Source of the DNA: Bellilinea sp034411135 | Lineage (GTDB): Bacteria; Chloroflexota; Anaerolineae; Anaerolineales; Anaerolineaceae | DNA: 64,000 nucleotides | Reading direction: 5' to 3' | Assembly: GCA_034411135.1 (NCBI GenBank) | Contig: DAOUMN010000079.1 | Location: 46,288 to 110,287 of the forward strand | Position numbers and translations under genes: made by a program | In this document: in pieces, positions 52,564-61,797 of the stretch | How the letters are laid out: every line of letters starts with the position of its first letter | Numbering within the stretch: the first letter of the stretch is position 1 | The notes under the pieces: model-generated | Told to the model about the DNA's origin: nothing | The model's database searches: none | The model's input: only the letters and a program-made list of their open reading frames with translations

Positions 52564-53967
52564 ATGAAAAAGCGAACGGTTGTTTTTCTGGTTGTGGCGG
52601 TGGTGATCGCGATCGCCGCTTATTTTATCTACCAGTCCTACCAGCAGGCGCAGGCGGCTTTGAACAATGCCTTTCAAACCGAAACAGTCCAGCGCGGCAA
52701 CCTGACCGCCCTGGTGGGTGCTACCGGCACGGTGCGCGCCAACCAGACCGCCGTGCTCGCCTGGCAGACCAGCGGACAGGTGGAAACGGTAAAGGTCGAG
52801 CCGGGCAGCAAGGTCAATGCCGAGCAGGTGCTGGCGCAGTTGAAACAAAGCTCGTTATCGCAATCGCTTATCCTGGCGGAAGCCGACCTGGTCAATGCCC
52901 GCAAAGCGCTGGAAACGCTGCAAGAGTCAGATGTAGCCCGCGCCCAGGCGCAGCTCAACCTGGCGCAAGCCCAGGACGCCTACAAGAAAGCCCAGGACCA
53001 GCGCACCAGCAAGAATTACCAGCGCGCCAGCGCGCTGACGCTGGACGAAGCCCGCACCAACCTGGAACTGGCAAAGCTGGAAAAGAAACGTACCGAACAG
53101 GTGTATGACATGTTCGACCACCTGGAAATTGACAACCCACAGCGCATGAACGCCTACTCCGCCTACCTGGCTGCCCAGCGTCAATTGCAAAAGGCGGAAG
53201 CCAACCTGCGCTACCTGGAAAGCATGCCCAACCAGCTGGAGATCGAAAAAGCCGACGCCAACCTGGCGGTCGCAGAAGCCAATCTCAAGGAAGCGGAACG
53301 CGAATGGGAACGCCTGAAAGACGGACCCGATCCAGATGAGATCAAAGCCGCCGAAGCACGCATTGCCGCCATCGAAGCCACCCTTGCCCTGGTGCGCCTG
53401 CAGGCACCCTTTGCCGGGACGGTGACCGAGGTCAGCATCAAGCAAGGTGACCAGGTCAACCCGGGTTCGGTCGCTTTCCGCATCGACGATCTCTCTCGCT
53501 TGCTGGTGGATGTGCAGGTGCCGGAAGTGGACATCAACCGCATTCAGGTCGGTCAGTCCGCCAAGCTGACCTTCGACGCTATCCTGAACAAAGAATACAA
53601 CGGCAAGGTCGTTCAGGTAGGGCAGGTCGGCACGGCTGTGGCTGGGGTGGTCAACTTCACCGTGACCATCGAGCTGGAAGACGCCGACCAGGCGGTGCGT
53701 CCCGGCATGACCGCTGCGGTCAACATCGTGGTCAATCAGCTGGAAAATGTGCTCATCGTTCCTAACCGCGCCGTGCGCCTGCGCAATGGTCAGCGGGTGG
53801 TGTACCTGCTGCAGAACGGTGTTGCCACCCCGGTGCAAATTCAGATCGGCGCTATCTCCGACCTGAACAGCGAAGTGCTGTCCGGCAACATCAACGAAGG
53901 CGATCTGGTCATTCTCAACCCGCCCGCCCAGTTGGAAAACAGCGGTCCGCCATTTATGCGGAGGTAG
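52564..53967 (+). CDS. Periplasmic-adaptor-like (HlyD/MacA family) export protein
   Basis: The 467-residue protein is read from the ATG with GAGGG upstream. An N-terminal membrane helix (about 5-22) is followed by a lipoyl/barrel-sandwich half (VGATGTVRANQTAVLAWQ and SGQVETVKVEPGSKV), a long coiled coil (about 95-265, Ala/Gln-rich, LAEADLVNARKALETL) and the second barrel half (RLQAPFAGTVTEVSIKQGDQVN). Beta-barrel domains (about 310-390) and a membrane-proximal part follow. The chain resembles MacA. In a cell without a classical outer membrane it would still link the ABC exporter to substrates. The MacB-like genes follow 2 nt later. Confidence 0.86.
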   Translation: MKKRTVVFLVVAVVIAIAAYFIYQSYQQAQAALNNAFQTETVQRGNLTALVGATGTVRANQTAVLAWQTSGQVETVKVEPGSKVNAEQVLAQLKQSSLSQSLILAEADLVNARKALETLQESDVARAQAQLNLAQAQDAYKKAQDQRTSKNYQRASALTLDEARTNLELAKLEKKRTEQVYDMFDHLEIDNPQRMNAYSAYLAAQRQLQKAEANLRYLESMPNQLEIEKADANLAVAEANLKEAEREWERLKDGPDPDEIKAAEARIAAIEATLALVRLQAPFAGTVTEVSIKQGDQVNPGSVAFRIDDLSRLLVDVQVPEVDINRIQVGQSAKLTFDAILNKEYNGKVVQVGQVGTAVAGVVNFTVTIELEDADQAVRPGMTAAVNIVVNQLENVLIVPNRAVRLRNGQRVVYLLQNGVATPVQIQIGAISDLNSEVLSGNINEGDLVILNPPAQLENSGPPFMRR

Positions 53968-53969
53968 CC

Positions 53970-54653
53970 ATGGAAGACTGGGTCATCGAAGCCAGCGAGC
54001 TGACCAAAATTTACAGAATGGGCGAGGTGGAAGTCCATGCCCTGCGCGGTGCCAACGTCAAAATCCGGCGCGGGGAGATGGTATCCATCATGGGACCTTC
54101 TGGATCGGGTAAGTCCACGCTGATGAACATTCTCGGCTGTCTCGACCGCCCCAGCGGCGGTCAATACGTGCTGGATGGCGAGAACATCTCCAACCTAAAC
54201 AGCGACCAGCTGGCGGGCATTCGCAACCGCAAAGTGGGCTTTGTCTTTCAAAGTTTCAATCTGCTGCCACGTGCCTCGGCGCTCTCCAACGTGGAACTGC
54301 CGCTGCGCTATGCCGGGGTCACCCGTGGAAGGCGCGAACGCGCCCAAAAGGTGCTGGAAGCTGTCGGTCTCAGCGACCGGGTGCACCACCGCCCAACCGA
54401 ACTTTCCGGCGGGCAGCAGCAACGCGTAGCAATTGCCCGTGCGTTGATCAACAACCCTGCCATCATCATGGCGGACGAGCCAACCGGCAACCTGGATTCG
54501 AAATCGGGCAAGGAGATCATGGACCTGCTGCTGCGCCTCAACCGCGAGGACGCCCGCACGGTGATCATTGTCACCCACGATCCCAAGGTCGCCGAGCAAA
54601 CCCAGCGCATTATCCGACTGTACGACGGCTTGGTTGTGGAAGGTGACGCATGA
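53970..54653 (+). CDS. MacB/LolD-type ABC transporter ATP-binding protein
   Basis: The 227-residue ATPase has Walker A GPSGSGKST (about 41-49), the Q-loop FVFQSFNLLPR, the signature LSGGQQQR (about 147) and Walker B IIMADEPTGNLDS (about 168). These are the hallmarks of the MacB/LolD/FtsE group, which drive mechanotransmission rather than substrate passage through the membrane. GCGGAGG precedes the start. It ends 4 nt into the permease gene, so the two are translationally coupled. The genes encode an adaptor, ATPase and permease of one exporter. Confidence 0.9.
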   Translation: MEDWVIEASELTKIYRMGEVEVHALRGANVKIRRGEMVSIMGPSGSGKSTLMNILGCLDRPSGGQYVLDGENISNLNSDQLAGIRNRKVGFVFQSFNLLPRASALSNVELPLRYAGVTRGRRERAQKVLEAVGLSDRVHHRPTELSGGQQQRVAIARALINNPAIIMADEPTGNLDSKSGKEIMDLLLRLNREDARTVIIVTHDPKVAEQTQRIIRLYDGLVVEGDA

Positions 54654-55876
54654 ACCTGGGACAGGCAATTCTCGAAGCCATGGAGAGCCTGAGCTCAAAC
54701 AAGTTGCGCTCGGGTTTGACTATTTTGGGAATCGTGATTGGCGTTGCGGCGGTCATTGCCATGCTGGCGGTTGGCACTGGCGCTCAGGAGACGATCACCG
54801 GTTCGATCAGCGGGCTGGGCAGCAACCTGCTGTTTGTCTTTCAGGGCAATTTCAGCGAAGATGTGCGTAACCCGCAACCGCTTACCCTCGGCGATGCCGA
54901 GGCAATTGGAGACGTTTTTCAAGCCCCATCGGTCGCGGCGGTTGCCCCCGCCATTCAGGGCAACGTGACCATCACCTTCAGCGGCGAGCAAACCCGCACC
55001 CAGGTAACCGGCATCACCCCCGAATACGAAGCAGTGCGCAATTACCGCCTGACTGAAGGTGAGTTCATCAACAATGAGCACCTGCTGGGGCGGGCTTCGG
55101 TCGTTCTGCTGGGACCCGAAGTGGCGGATAAATTATTTGGGCGCCGCGAGGGCATTACCGGCGAGTCCGTCCGCATCGAGGGGCAGCCATTCCGTGTGCT
55201 GGGCGTGCTGGAAGCCAAAGGTGGTTCTTCCTTTGGCAGCGAGGACGACGTGGTGCTGGTGCCATTTACCACCGCCCAAAGCCGGCTTATCCGCCGCTCG
55301 CGCGATCGGGTTGATCTGATCCTGGTACAGGCGGTTAGCGCCGACCAGGTCAGCCAGGCAACCGATGAAATCGCACAAATCCTGCGCACCCGTCACCGCA
55401 CCGAACTGGGTGCCGACGATTTCACCATCTTCTCGCAGCAGGATTTCGTCGCCACCGCGCAGACCATTACCGGCGTGTTGACCATCTTCCTGGGTGGGAT
55501 TGCCGCCATTTCACTGCTGGTCGGCGGGATTGGCATCATGAACATCATGCTCGTCTCAGTCACCGAGCGCACCCGCGAAATCGGGCTGCGTAAAGCCATT
55601 GGGGCACGCAAGCGCGATATTCTGATTCAATTCCTGACCGAATCGTCGCTGCTCTCGTTGTTCGGCGGGCTGATCGGCATTGGCTTCGGCTGGCTGATCG
55701 CTTACGTGGTGGGCGTGGTGGCAGCTCGTTCCGGCACCCCGTTCACCCCGGTGGTTGGAATAGACGCCGTGCTACTGGCAACCATATTTTCCACCGCGGT
55801 GGGTTTGTTCTTTGGGCTGTACCCAGCAAACCGGGCAGCCAACCTGGAACCCGTTGAAGCGTTGCGTTACGAATAA
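54650..55876 (+). CDS. MacB-like FtsX-family permease
   Basis: The 408-residue permease has a first membrane helix (about 20-45, GLTILGIVIGVAAVIAMLAVG), a large extracellular domain (about 50-270, with FEVE-type MacB core) and three helices near the C-terminus (about 283-310, 330-360, 370-395). The FtsX segment IGLRKAIGARKRDILIQFL is visible near 318. The plan matches MacB permease without fused ATPase, which is encoded just upstream. A hairpin follows the stop. Substrates of such exporters include peptides, lipoproteins and antibiotics. Confidence 0.88.
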   Translation: MNLGQAILEAMESLSSNKLRSGLTILGIVIGVAAVIAMLAVGTGAQETITGSISGLGSNLLFVFQGNFSEDVRNPQPLTLGDAEAIGDVFQAPSVAAVAPAIQGNVTITFSGEQTRTQVTGITPEYEAVRNYRLTEGEFINNEHLLGRASVVLLGPEVADKLFGRREGITGESVRIEGQPFRVLGVLEAKGGSSFGSEDDVVLVPFTTAQSRLIRRSRDRVDLILVQAVSADQVSQATDEIAQILRTRHRTELGADDFTIFSQQDFVATAQTITGVLTIFLGGIAAISLLVGGIGIMNIMLVSVTERTREIGLRKAIGARKRDILIQFLTESSLLSLFGGLIGIGFGWLIAYVVGVVAARSGTPFTPVVGIDAVLLATIFSTAVGLFFGLYPANRAANLEPVEALRYE

Positions 55877-55880
55877 ACAA

Positions 55881-55908
55881 CAGGGCGCGGTTTTTCAACC
55901 GCGCCCTG
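55881..55908. terminator. Bidirectional hairpin between macB-like gene and clpC
   Basis: CAGGGCGCGGTT pairs perfectly with AACCGCGCCCTG around a TTTC loop (12 bp). It lies between convergent genes. On the minus strand it is followed by TTGTTTATT, a weak T-rich tail. Confidence 0.75.
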
Positions 55909-55921
55909 CCTGTTGGATTGA

Positions 55922-58438
55922 TTAGAGGCTGGCTTCCAGCGTCGTTTCCGGTTCGCCCGGCAATTCGCTGTCCTTGCGCAGGGTCAATTCCTGATCTTCG
56001 TTGACGTCCACCGTAACGGTGTCGCCTTCGTTGAATTCGCCTGCCAGGAGCGCATCCGAAAGGCGGTCTTCGATCTTGAACTGGATCACCCGGCGCAGCG
56101 GGCGGGCGCCCATGTCGGGGTCGTAGCCCTGTTCCGCCAGCAGGTTGATGGCCGCCTCGCTGGCGCGCAAGTGGATGTTGTTCTCCTCCAGCCGCGCCGC
56201 AACCTTGTTCAGTTCCAGCGAAACGATCTTGCGAATATCCTCGCGGCTGAGCGCGCGGAAGACGATCACCGAATCGAGCCGGTTGATAAATTCGGGGCGG
56301 AAGACGCGCTTGAGCGAGTCGGTCAACTTCTTGCGCATCTCGTCGTAAGCCTGCTTTTCCTCGGTGGCTTCATCACGCTGTAACTGGAAGCCCAGGTTGT
56401 TCTGCCGCTTGATCACGTCGGCGCCGATGTTGGAGGTCATCACGATGATCGTGTTGCGGAAGTCAACCTTGTGCCCGCGCGCATCGCTGAGGTGTCCTTC
56501 CTCCATGATCTGGAGCAGCATGTTATGCGCTTCAGGGTGGGCTTTTTCGATCTCGTCGAACACTACAATCGAGTACGGGCGGCGGCGGATGGCTTCGGTC
56601 AACTGACCAGCTTCATCGTAACCCACATAGCCCGGCGGCGCGCCGACCAGGCGGCTGACATTGTGGCGCTCCATGAATTCCGACATGTCCAGCTGGATGA
56701 GAGCTTCCTCGCTGCCAAACAGGAAACGCGCCAGCGCTTTGGTCAGTTCGGTTTTGCCCACCCCGGTGGGTCCGAGGAAGACGAACGAGCCAATCGGGCG
56801 GCGAGGGTCTTTCAAACCGGAGCGCGCGCGGCGCACTGCCTTGGAAATGGTCTGGATGGCTTCTTCCTGCCCGATGATCGCGGCGCGCAGTTCATCTTCC
56901 ATGTGCAGCAGGCGCTCGGATTCGGCTTGTGCCATTTGCATTACCGGCACGCCGGTCCACATCGAAACCACCTCGGCAATGTCGTCGGCGGTAACCACCG
57001 GACTGTTGCTGCGATCCCAGCCGGTGCGCAGGTTTTCCAATTCATTCTCCAGCCGGCTTTCCTGTTCCTGGAGTTCCTGAGCGTCATCGTAGCGCCCGTC
57101 TTCCAGCGCCAGGTTGTGATTGGCGCGCACCTCGCGCAGTTTTGCCATGATATCCTTGGCGGTGGTGGCTGCCTGACTTTTGTACATGCGCACCCGCGAG
57201 GAGGATTCATCGATCAGGTCGATGGCTTTATCCGGCAGGAAGCGCTCAGTTACATAGCGGGAGGAAAGCCGCGCTGCGGCTTCGATTGCCTCGTCCGAAA
57301 TTTGCAGGCGGTGGTGTTCTTCATAGGCACTGCGAATACCGTGCAAAATCTGGATGGTTTCGTCCACCGTCGGCTCGTTGACCATGATAGGCTGGAAGCG
57401 CCGTTCGAGCGCGGCATCGCTTTCGATGTGCTTGCGGTATTCATCCAGGGTGGTTGCGCCGATCACTTGCAATTCGCCGCGCGAAAGCGCCGGTTTGAGA
57501 ATGTTGGCGGCGTCCACCGAGGAGCCCGCCGAACCAGCCCCGACCAGCATGTGCACTTCATCTATAAACAGGATTGCCCCGGAGGCTTTCAATTCATCAA
57601 TAACCCGCTTGAGGCGCTCCTCGAACTGCCCGCGGTACATGGTACCAGCAACCAGCGATCCAACATCCAGCTGCAAAACGCGCTTGCCGAGCAGCGGCGC
57701 GGGGACGTCGCCCTCGACGATACGCTGCGCCAGCCCTTCGACGATAGCGGTCTTGCCGACCCCCGGTTCACCGATCAGGGCGGGGTTGTTCTTGGTACGC
57801 CGCGCCAAAATCTGGATGACCCGTTCGATTTCCATCTGGCGTCCAATAACCGGGTCGAGTTTGGCTTCTTCTGCCAGTGAGGTAAGGTCGGTCGCCAATT
57901 GGTCGACTAGCGCGGTCTTTTGACTCTTTTGTTCCTGGCGCTGCTGGCTCTGTTGGGAGGAGCTGCTGCTGCGGGATGAACTTTGCTGCGGGCTGCCGCT
58001 GCTTTCCTGCAGCACGCGGCGAGTCTGGCGGCGGATTTGTTCCGGGGTTATGCCCAGTTTACGCAGGACATCCATGGCTTTGCCTTCGGTCGAGCGCACC
58101 AGCCCGAGCAGAAGGTGTTCGGTGCCAATGTAATGATGCCCCATGCGCCGGGCTTCCTCGATGGCAAATTCCAGCACCTGCTGGACACCCGCCGAGAGGT
58201 CGATCTTGCCGCTGCGGTACTGACCAATGCCGCTCAGGCGCTCTGCCATTTCCTGGACTCGCTCAGGTTCGAGTCCCAGATCACGCAGCACGCGCCCGGC
58301 AATCCCGCCTTCCTCCTGAATCAGACCCAACAGCAAATGCTCGGTGCTGATCTGCGGCTGACGCATCCGTTCCGCTTCCTGGTGCGCCAGGCTGAGCACC
58401 CGTCGAGCTCGTTGGGTAAAACGCTCCATACTGGACAA
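55922..58438 (-). CDS. clpC: ClpC-type AAA+ chaperone / Clp protease ATPase
   Basis: The 838-residue protein starts at TTG, with AAGGAGG 8 nt upstream; an ATG three codons later is a spaced alternative. A double Clp-N repeat (about 5-145) is followed by an unusual Ser/Gln-rich linker (about 148-172, SSGSPQQSSSRSS-type). The first AAA+ module has GEPGVGKTA (about 225). A middle coiled coil with a UVR-like part (about 420-470) comes next. The second AAA+ module has GPTGVGKTE (about 562) and is followed by the conserved C-terminal domain. A ClpP-docking V/I/L-G-F loop (NNLGFQ) is visible near 685. It unfolds substrates for ClpP; no adaptor is adjacent. Confidence 0.93.
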   Translation of the reverse strand: MSSMERFTQRARRVLSLAHQEAERMRQPQISTEHLLLGLIQEEGGIAGRVLRDLGLEPERVQEMAERLSGIGQYRSGKIDLSAGVQQVLEFAIEEARRMGHHYIGTEHLLLGLVRSTEGKAMDVLRKLGITPEQIRRQTRRVLQESSGSPQQSSSRSSSSSQQSQQRQEQKSQKTALVDQLATDLTSLAEEAKLDPVIGRQMEIERVIQILARRTKNNPALIGEPGVGKTAIVEGLAQRIVEGDVPAPLLGKRVLQLDVGSLVAGTMYRGQFEERLKRVIDELKASGAILFIDEVHMLVGAGSAGSSVDAANILKPALSRGELQVIGATTLDEYRKHIESDAALERRFQPIMVNEPTVDETIQILHGIRSAYEEHHRLQISDEAIEAAARLSSRYVTERFLPDKAIDLIDESSSRVRMYKSQAATTAKDIMAKLREVRANHNLALEDGRYDDAQELQEQESRLENELENLRTGWDRSNSPVVTADDIAEVVSMWTGVPVMQMAQAESERLLHMEDELRAAIIGQEEAIQTISKAVRRARSGLKDPRRPIGSFVFLGPTGVGKTELTKALARFLFGSEEALIQLDMSEFMERHNVSRLVGAPPGYVGYDEAGQLTEAIRRRPYSIVVFDEIEKAHPEAHNMLLQIMEEGHLSDARGHKVDFRNTIIVMTSNIGADVIKRQNNLGFQLQRDEATEEKQAYDEMRKKLTDSLKRVFRPEFINRLDSVIVFRALSREDIRKIVSLELNKVAARLEENNIHLRASEAAINLLAEQGYDPDMGARPLRRVIQFKIEDRLSDALLAGEFNEGDTVTVDVNEDQELTLRKDSELPGEPETTLEASL

Positions 58439-58603
58439 GGTAAAATCCTCCTTAACCTGTCAAACCATTCCTGTGTTCGAATGGACCTGTAACGATGGGG
58501 ATAACTCCCCAAAATATGCTGCCCAACCTGCGTCAGCAACGGATCTCTCTTTACAAAAATCATCTTCCAGCGTGATCTTGTCTATGACGCTGATCTTGAT
58601 ACG

Positions 58604-58631
58604 ATTCTACCAGAGTTTAAAGGCTTGTCGA
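58604..58631 (-). promoter_or_regulatory. Promoter of clpC
   Basis: On the minus strand TCGACA, a 16-nt spacer and TAGAAT sit about 165 nt before the clpC start. Five of six bases match in each box. The long leader has no CIRCE or CtsR direct repeat that I can see. Confidence 0.5.
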
Positions 58632-58733
58632 GTCACCTGTTTGGGGGATTGTATAAGGATGATTTCAAATCGCCGCCAGGATGACCACCGCGGCTGGTGG
58701 GTGAATCGGCACGCCTCAGGTACAATTAAGGAG

Positions 58734-60212
58734 ATGCGCCCTTCAAACTTATCGCCCAGTGGCTATCTGCTGCCGCGCCTGGCGGATATGCTCTTCGCCG
58801 CGCTGCTGGCAGGCTGTTTTGTGATTGCTCCGCGCCTGCTGAACCAGGATGGCGATACCGGGCGGCACATCGCCGTTGGGCGCACCATACTGGCGGAAAT
58901 GCGTATTCCACGCGTGGACATCTTCTCCCACACCCTGGCAGGCGCACCGCTCACCCCGCACGAATGGCTGGCGCAGGTGATCTTTGCCGCCGCAGACTCC
59001 GCCCTTGGGTTGTCGGGTGTGGTGCTGGTTAGCGCATTGGCGCTGGCTGCCGCTTTCACCATAACCTTCCGGCGCGCGTGCCAGATCAGCGGCATGGCGC
59101 TGATCTCGCTTGCCCTGACCTTGTTGGGCGTGGCTGCCGCCAGCCTGCACTTCCTTGCCCGCCCCCATCTCTTTACCCTGCTGTTTGCCAGTCTGTGGTT
59201 AGGGCTGATGGAGCAACTGCGCGCCGCCCGACCTGCCAGGTTGTGGCAGGTTGGGTTGTTGATGCTGGTGTGGGCAAACACGCACGGGGCATTTCTGGTA
59301 GGGTTCGTCATTTGGGCGGCGTATACCGCCGATGCCCTTTGGCAGGACCTGCGTTCCCATCCGCTGCGCCTGAGCCCGCTCAGCCGGTGGTTGTTCGCTG
59401 CGGGCATCATTGCGCTGGTTGCTTCACTGCTCAATCCTGCCGGATTGCACCTGTGGCAGACCGCCTTCGACTTCCTCGGCAGCCGCTACCTGGTGGGTCA
59501 TACCCAGGAATATCTGCCGCCCAATTTCCAGCAGGCTGCTGCCGTGCCGTTTTTGGTGATGATTGGGTTGTCACTGCTCGTCGTCAGCCAGTCATCCGCC
59601 CGCCTGACGCTGGCACACAGACTGCTGCTGGCTGGCTGGACAGTGATGGGGCTGTACAGCGCGCGCAACATCCCCATCTACACCCTGGTGGCTGTGCCGG
59701 TTTTAGCGCAGGCGGCAGCCGCCGGTTTGGCAGGCTCTGCCTGGGCGCGGCTGGAGGAGCGTATCGCCGCGGTCGAAAAACGGCTGCGCGGTGGGTTGTG
59801 GAGTGGGGTGAGCGCTGCCGCGCTGGTCATCACGCTGCTGGTATCGCCCGGGTTGAGCGCCTACAGCCGCTTCGACGAACGCATCTTCCCGGTGCAGGCA
59901 GCCGGTTGGATCGAAGCCAATCCGCAGGCAGGCAACATGTTCAATTATTTTCCCTGGGGCGGCTACCTGCTCTACCGCCTGTACCCGGATTACCGCGTCT
60001 TCATCGACGGACAGACTGATTTCTACGGTGAGGAATTTACCCGCCAGTACGAAGCCGTGCTGACCCTCTCACCCGGCTGGGAAGATATTCTGGCACGCTA
60101 CAGCGTGGACTGGGCAATCCTCCCGGCGGGCGAACCGTTGGCAGGCGCGCTGCGCAATGCTGGCTGGCAGCCGGTTTACAACGACCCGGCTGCCGTAATC
60201 CTACAGCGCTAA
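58734..60212 (+). CDS. Polytopic membrane protein, unknown function
   Basis: The 492-residue protein is read from the ATG at 58734; the longer frame upstream (from 58473) is GC-poor and unlike protein. About nine to eleven hydrophobic helices run from residue 15 to 400. They begin with LADMLFAALLAGCFVIAPRLL and contain the acidic-aromatic loop GDTGRHIAVGRTIL and HEWLAQVIFAAADSALG, which recall membrane glycosyltransferase-like proteins. The C-terminal 100 residues are extracytoplasmic (FPVQAAGWIEANPQAGNMFNY, GDYRVFIDGQTDFYGEEFT), also usual in that group. No D-x-D catalytic motif is certain. TACAAT ends 7 nt before the ATG, so the mRNA may be leaderless. Confidence 0.7.
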   Translation: MRPSNLSPSGYLLPRLADMLFAALLAGCFVIAPRLLNQDGDTGRHIAVGRTILAEMRIPRVDIFSHTLAGAPLTPHEWLAQVIFAAADSALGLSGVVLVSALALAAAFTITFRRACQISGMALISLALTLLGVAAASLHFLARPHLFTLLFASLWLGLMEQLRAARPARLWQVGLLMLVWANTHGAFLVGFVIWAAYTADALWQDLRSHPLRLSPLSRWLFAAGIIALVASLLNPAGLHLWQTAFDFLGSRYLVGHTQEYLPPNFQQAAAVPFLVMIGLSLLVVSQSSARLTLAHRLLLAGWTVMGLYSARNIPIYTLVAVPVLAQAAAAGLAGSAWARLEERIAAVEKRLRGGLWSGVSAAALVITLLVSPGLSAYSRFDERIFPVQAAGWIEANPQAGNMFNYFPWGGYLLYRLYPDYRVFIDGQTDFYGEEFTRQYEAVLTLSPGWEDILARYSVDWAILPAGEPLAGALRNAGWQPVYNDPAAVILQR

Positions 60213-60221
60213 AGCAGCGGA

Positions 60222-61274
60222 CTATTCCGCCAGCAAGTAAGCCAGCAGCCAGCGGGTGGTCGCCAGCAGTGCATCCAGGTGGGTGCGCTCGTAGTGGTGC
60301 GAGGAATCTACGCCGGGACCGATCAAAGCCACGCGCAGATCGGCACCGGTGCGCAACAGCGCGCTGCCGTCCGAACCGTAATAGGGGTAAATATCCACCT
60401 TGTAGGGAATACCGTGCTGCTCCGCTAGGCGGCGCAGGTGCGTGCTCAGGTTGTGATCGTAGGGTCCCGATGAATCCTTGACACACACGGTGGCATTGAA
60501 TTCGTCCGAAGTCTGCCCCTCGCCGATTGCCGCCATGTCCACCACCACCAGTTCACCCACCTCCGGCGGAAAGCCAGTGGACGCACCGTGCCCGACCTCC
60601 TCGTAATTGCTGATCAGTGCGTAGGTCGTCTGGCGCGGACGAAGCCCGGCGCGCTGCAGCGCACTGAAAGCCGCCACAATGCACGCTACGCAGGCTTTGT
60701 CATCCAGAAAACGCGAACGGATGAAGCCATTGGTGACCTCCACGCGTGGATCGAAGGCGACAAAATCACCCGCCTGAATACCCAGGGCGCGCGTCTCGTC
60801 GGCGCTGGAGGTGCGTTCGTCCAGGCGCACTTCCATGCTGGTTTCATCGCGCGGGGTGGAACTCGCCTTATCGCCATACACATGCACCGAGGCTTTTTCG
60901 GGCAGCACGCTGCCACGGTAGTGTTTGCCATCCACGGTAAATACCGTGCACCCTTCGGCTTCGATGGCATTCCACGGGATACCACCAATCCGTGCCAGGC
61001 GCAGCCGTCCATTGGGTTTGATCTCCTTGACCATACCACCCAGCGTGTCCACGTGAGCGGTCAGCGCACGCGGCTGGGTGGCTTGCTGCCCGGGGAAAAC
61101 CGCCAGCAGCGCGCCCTTGCGGGTGCGTACCAGGCTGACACTGCTGAGAGTTTGCAACGCAGCGGCAGTATAGACTATGGCGGAGTCGGTGTAACCAGAC
61201 GGGCTGGGCACGTTCAACAACCCAGTCAGAAACGATACCAGTTCTTGTTCGTTGATCTCAGGCAGAGATGTCAT
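60222..61274 (-). CDS. M42-family metallopeptidase (glutamyl aminopeptidase-like)
   Basis: The 350-residue cytoplasmic protease has the two-zinc aminopeptidase pattern: ALTAHVDTLGGM (first His and Asp), FLDDKACVACI (bridging Asp), SNYEEVGHG (general-base and zinc Glu), VVDMAAIGEG (Asp) and a terminal SSHHYERTHLDAL (His). A PDZ-like beta insert lies at about 95-155. M42 enzymes usually form dodecamers that trim peptides from the proteasome or Clp system, here perhaps together with ClpC. AAAGGATGAGAG is upstream of the ATG. Confidence 0.88.
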   Translation of the reverse strand: MTSLPEINEQELVSFLTGLLNVPSPSGYTDSAIVYTAAALQTLSSVSLVRTRKGALLAVFPGQQATQPRALTAHVDTLGGMVKEIKPNGRLRLARIGGIPWNAIEAEGCTVFTVDGKHYRGSVLPEKASVHVYGDKASSTPRDETSMEVRLDERTSSADETRALGIQAGDFVAFDPRVEVTNGFIRSRFLDDKACVACIVAAFSALQRAGLRPRQTTYALISNYEEVGHGASTGFPPEVGELVVVDMAAIGEGQTSDEFNATVCVKDSSGPYDHNLSTHLRRLAEQHGIPYKVDIYPYYGSDGSALLRTGADLRVALIGPGVDSSHHYERTHLDALLATTRWLLAYLLAE

Positions 61275-61280
61275 CGACTC

Positions 61281-61736
61281 TCATCCTTTCGCGCCAGCCT
61301 GGGCGGAATTTGGACCAGCGGGGATACCCTCGAAGGCGGCGATCTTTTCGCGCCACTCCTGCCAAATCGGCACACTGCGGTCGGCGCGGTAGTCAAAGGT
61401 CACCATGGTTACTTCCGCTGTGGCTTTGACTTCGCCGTTGTCTTCGTTCTCAATGACATATTCGGTCTGAAAGCTTTTATTGCCCAACCGGCTGATGCGC
61501 ATACCGACCCGGATCTTTTCGTTGAGTTTGATCGGCGCGCGGTAGGCAATATGAACATCCGCGACGATGATGCCCAGGCTGAAGAAATCTTCACCGTCGA
61601 ACAGACCCAGGTTCTGAATATAGCCCATGCGGGTCTGCTCCAGAAAGGTGAGAAAGCGGGCATTGTTGACATGCCATTGCGGATCGAGATCGCCGTAGCG
61701 AATGGATATGGGGTAGTAAAAGCGGAAGGGTGTCAT
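61281..61736 (-). CDS. Acyl-CoA thioesterase, hot-dog fold (4HBT family)
   Basis: The 151-residue protein has the 4-hydroxybenzoyl-CoA thioesterase signature DLDPQWHVNNARFLTFLEQ (about 16-34; the Asp after D-L is the catalytic residue) followed by the hydrophobic helix and strands (VDVHIAYRAPIKLNEKIRV). It hydrolyses an acyl-CoA of unknown chain. It lies 6 nt before the M42 gene. A TAAAAT -10 box ends 6 nt before the ATG and there is no ribosome-binding site, so this mRNA is probably leaderless. Confidence 0.82.
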   Translation of the reverse strand: MTPFRFYYPISIRYGDLDPQWHVNNARFLTFLEQTRMGYIQNLGLFDGEDFFSLGIIVADVHIAYRAPIKLNEKIRVGMRISRLGNKSFQTEYVIENEDNGEVKATAEVTMVTFDYRADRSVPIWQEWREKIAAFEGIPAGPNSAQAGAKG

Positions 61737-61742
61737 GGGGGT

Positions 61743-61773
61743 ATTTTACCGGAACTGGACGAACTTTGTCCAG
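61743..61773 (-). promoter_or_regulatory. Thioesterase promoter overlapped by a palindrome
   Basis: On the minus strand TGGACA (61772-61767), 18 nt and TAAAAT (61748-61743) form a promoter. The palindrome CTGGAC-N7-GTCCAG (61755-61773) covers its -35 and spacer, a good operator position. Confidence 0.55.
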
Positions 61774-61797
61774 CGCAAGCCAAATGTCAACCAGAAT

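Noticed and set aside
56471..57880. 469-codon open frame on the plus strand opposite clpC
   Set aside because: It mirrors the clpC codons, has His/Gln/Gly-rich composition and no family match; it is a shadow of the GC-rich minus-strand gene.
58439..58733. CIRCE or CtsR operator in the clpC leader
   Set aside because: Neither the CIRCE inverted repeat nor the CtsR heptad repeat is present; only short imperfect repeats are seen.
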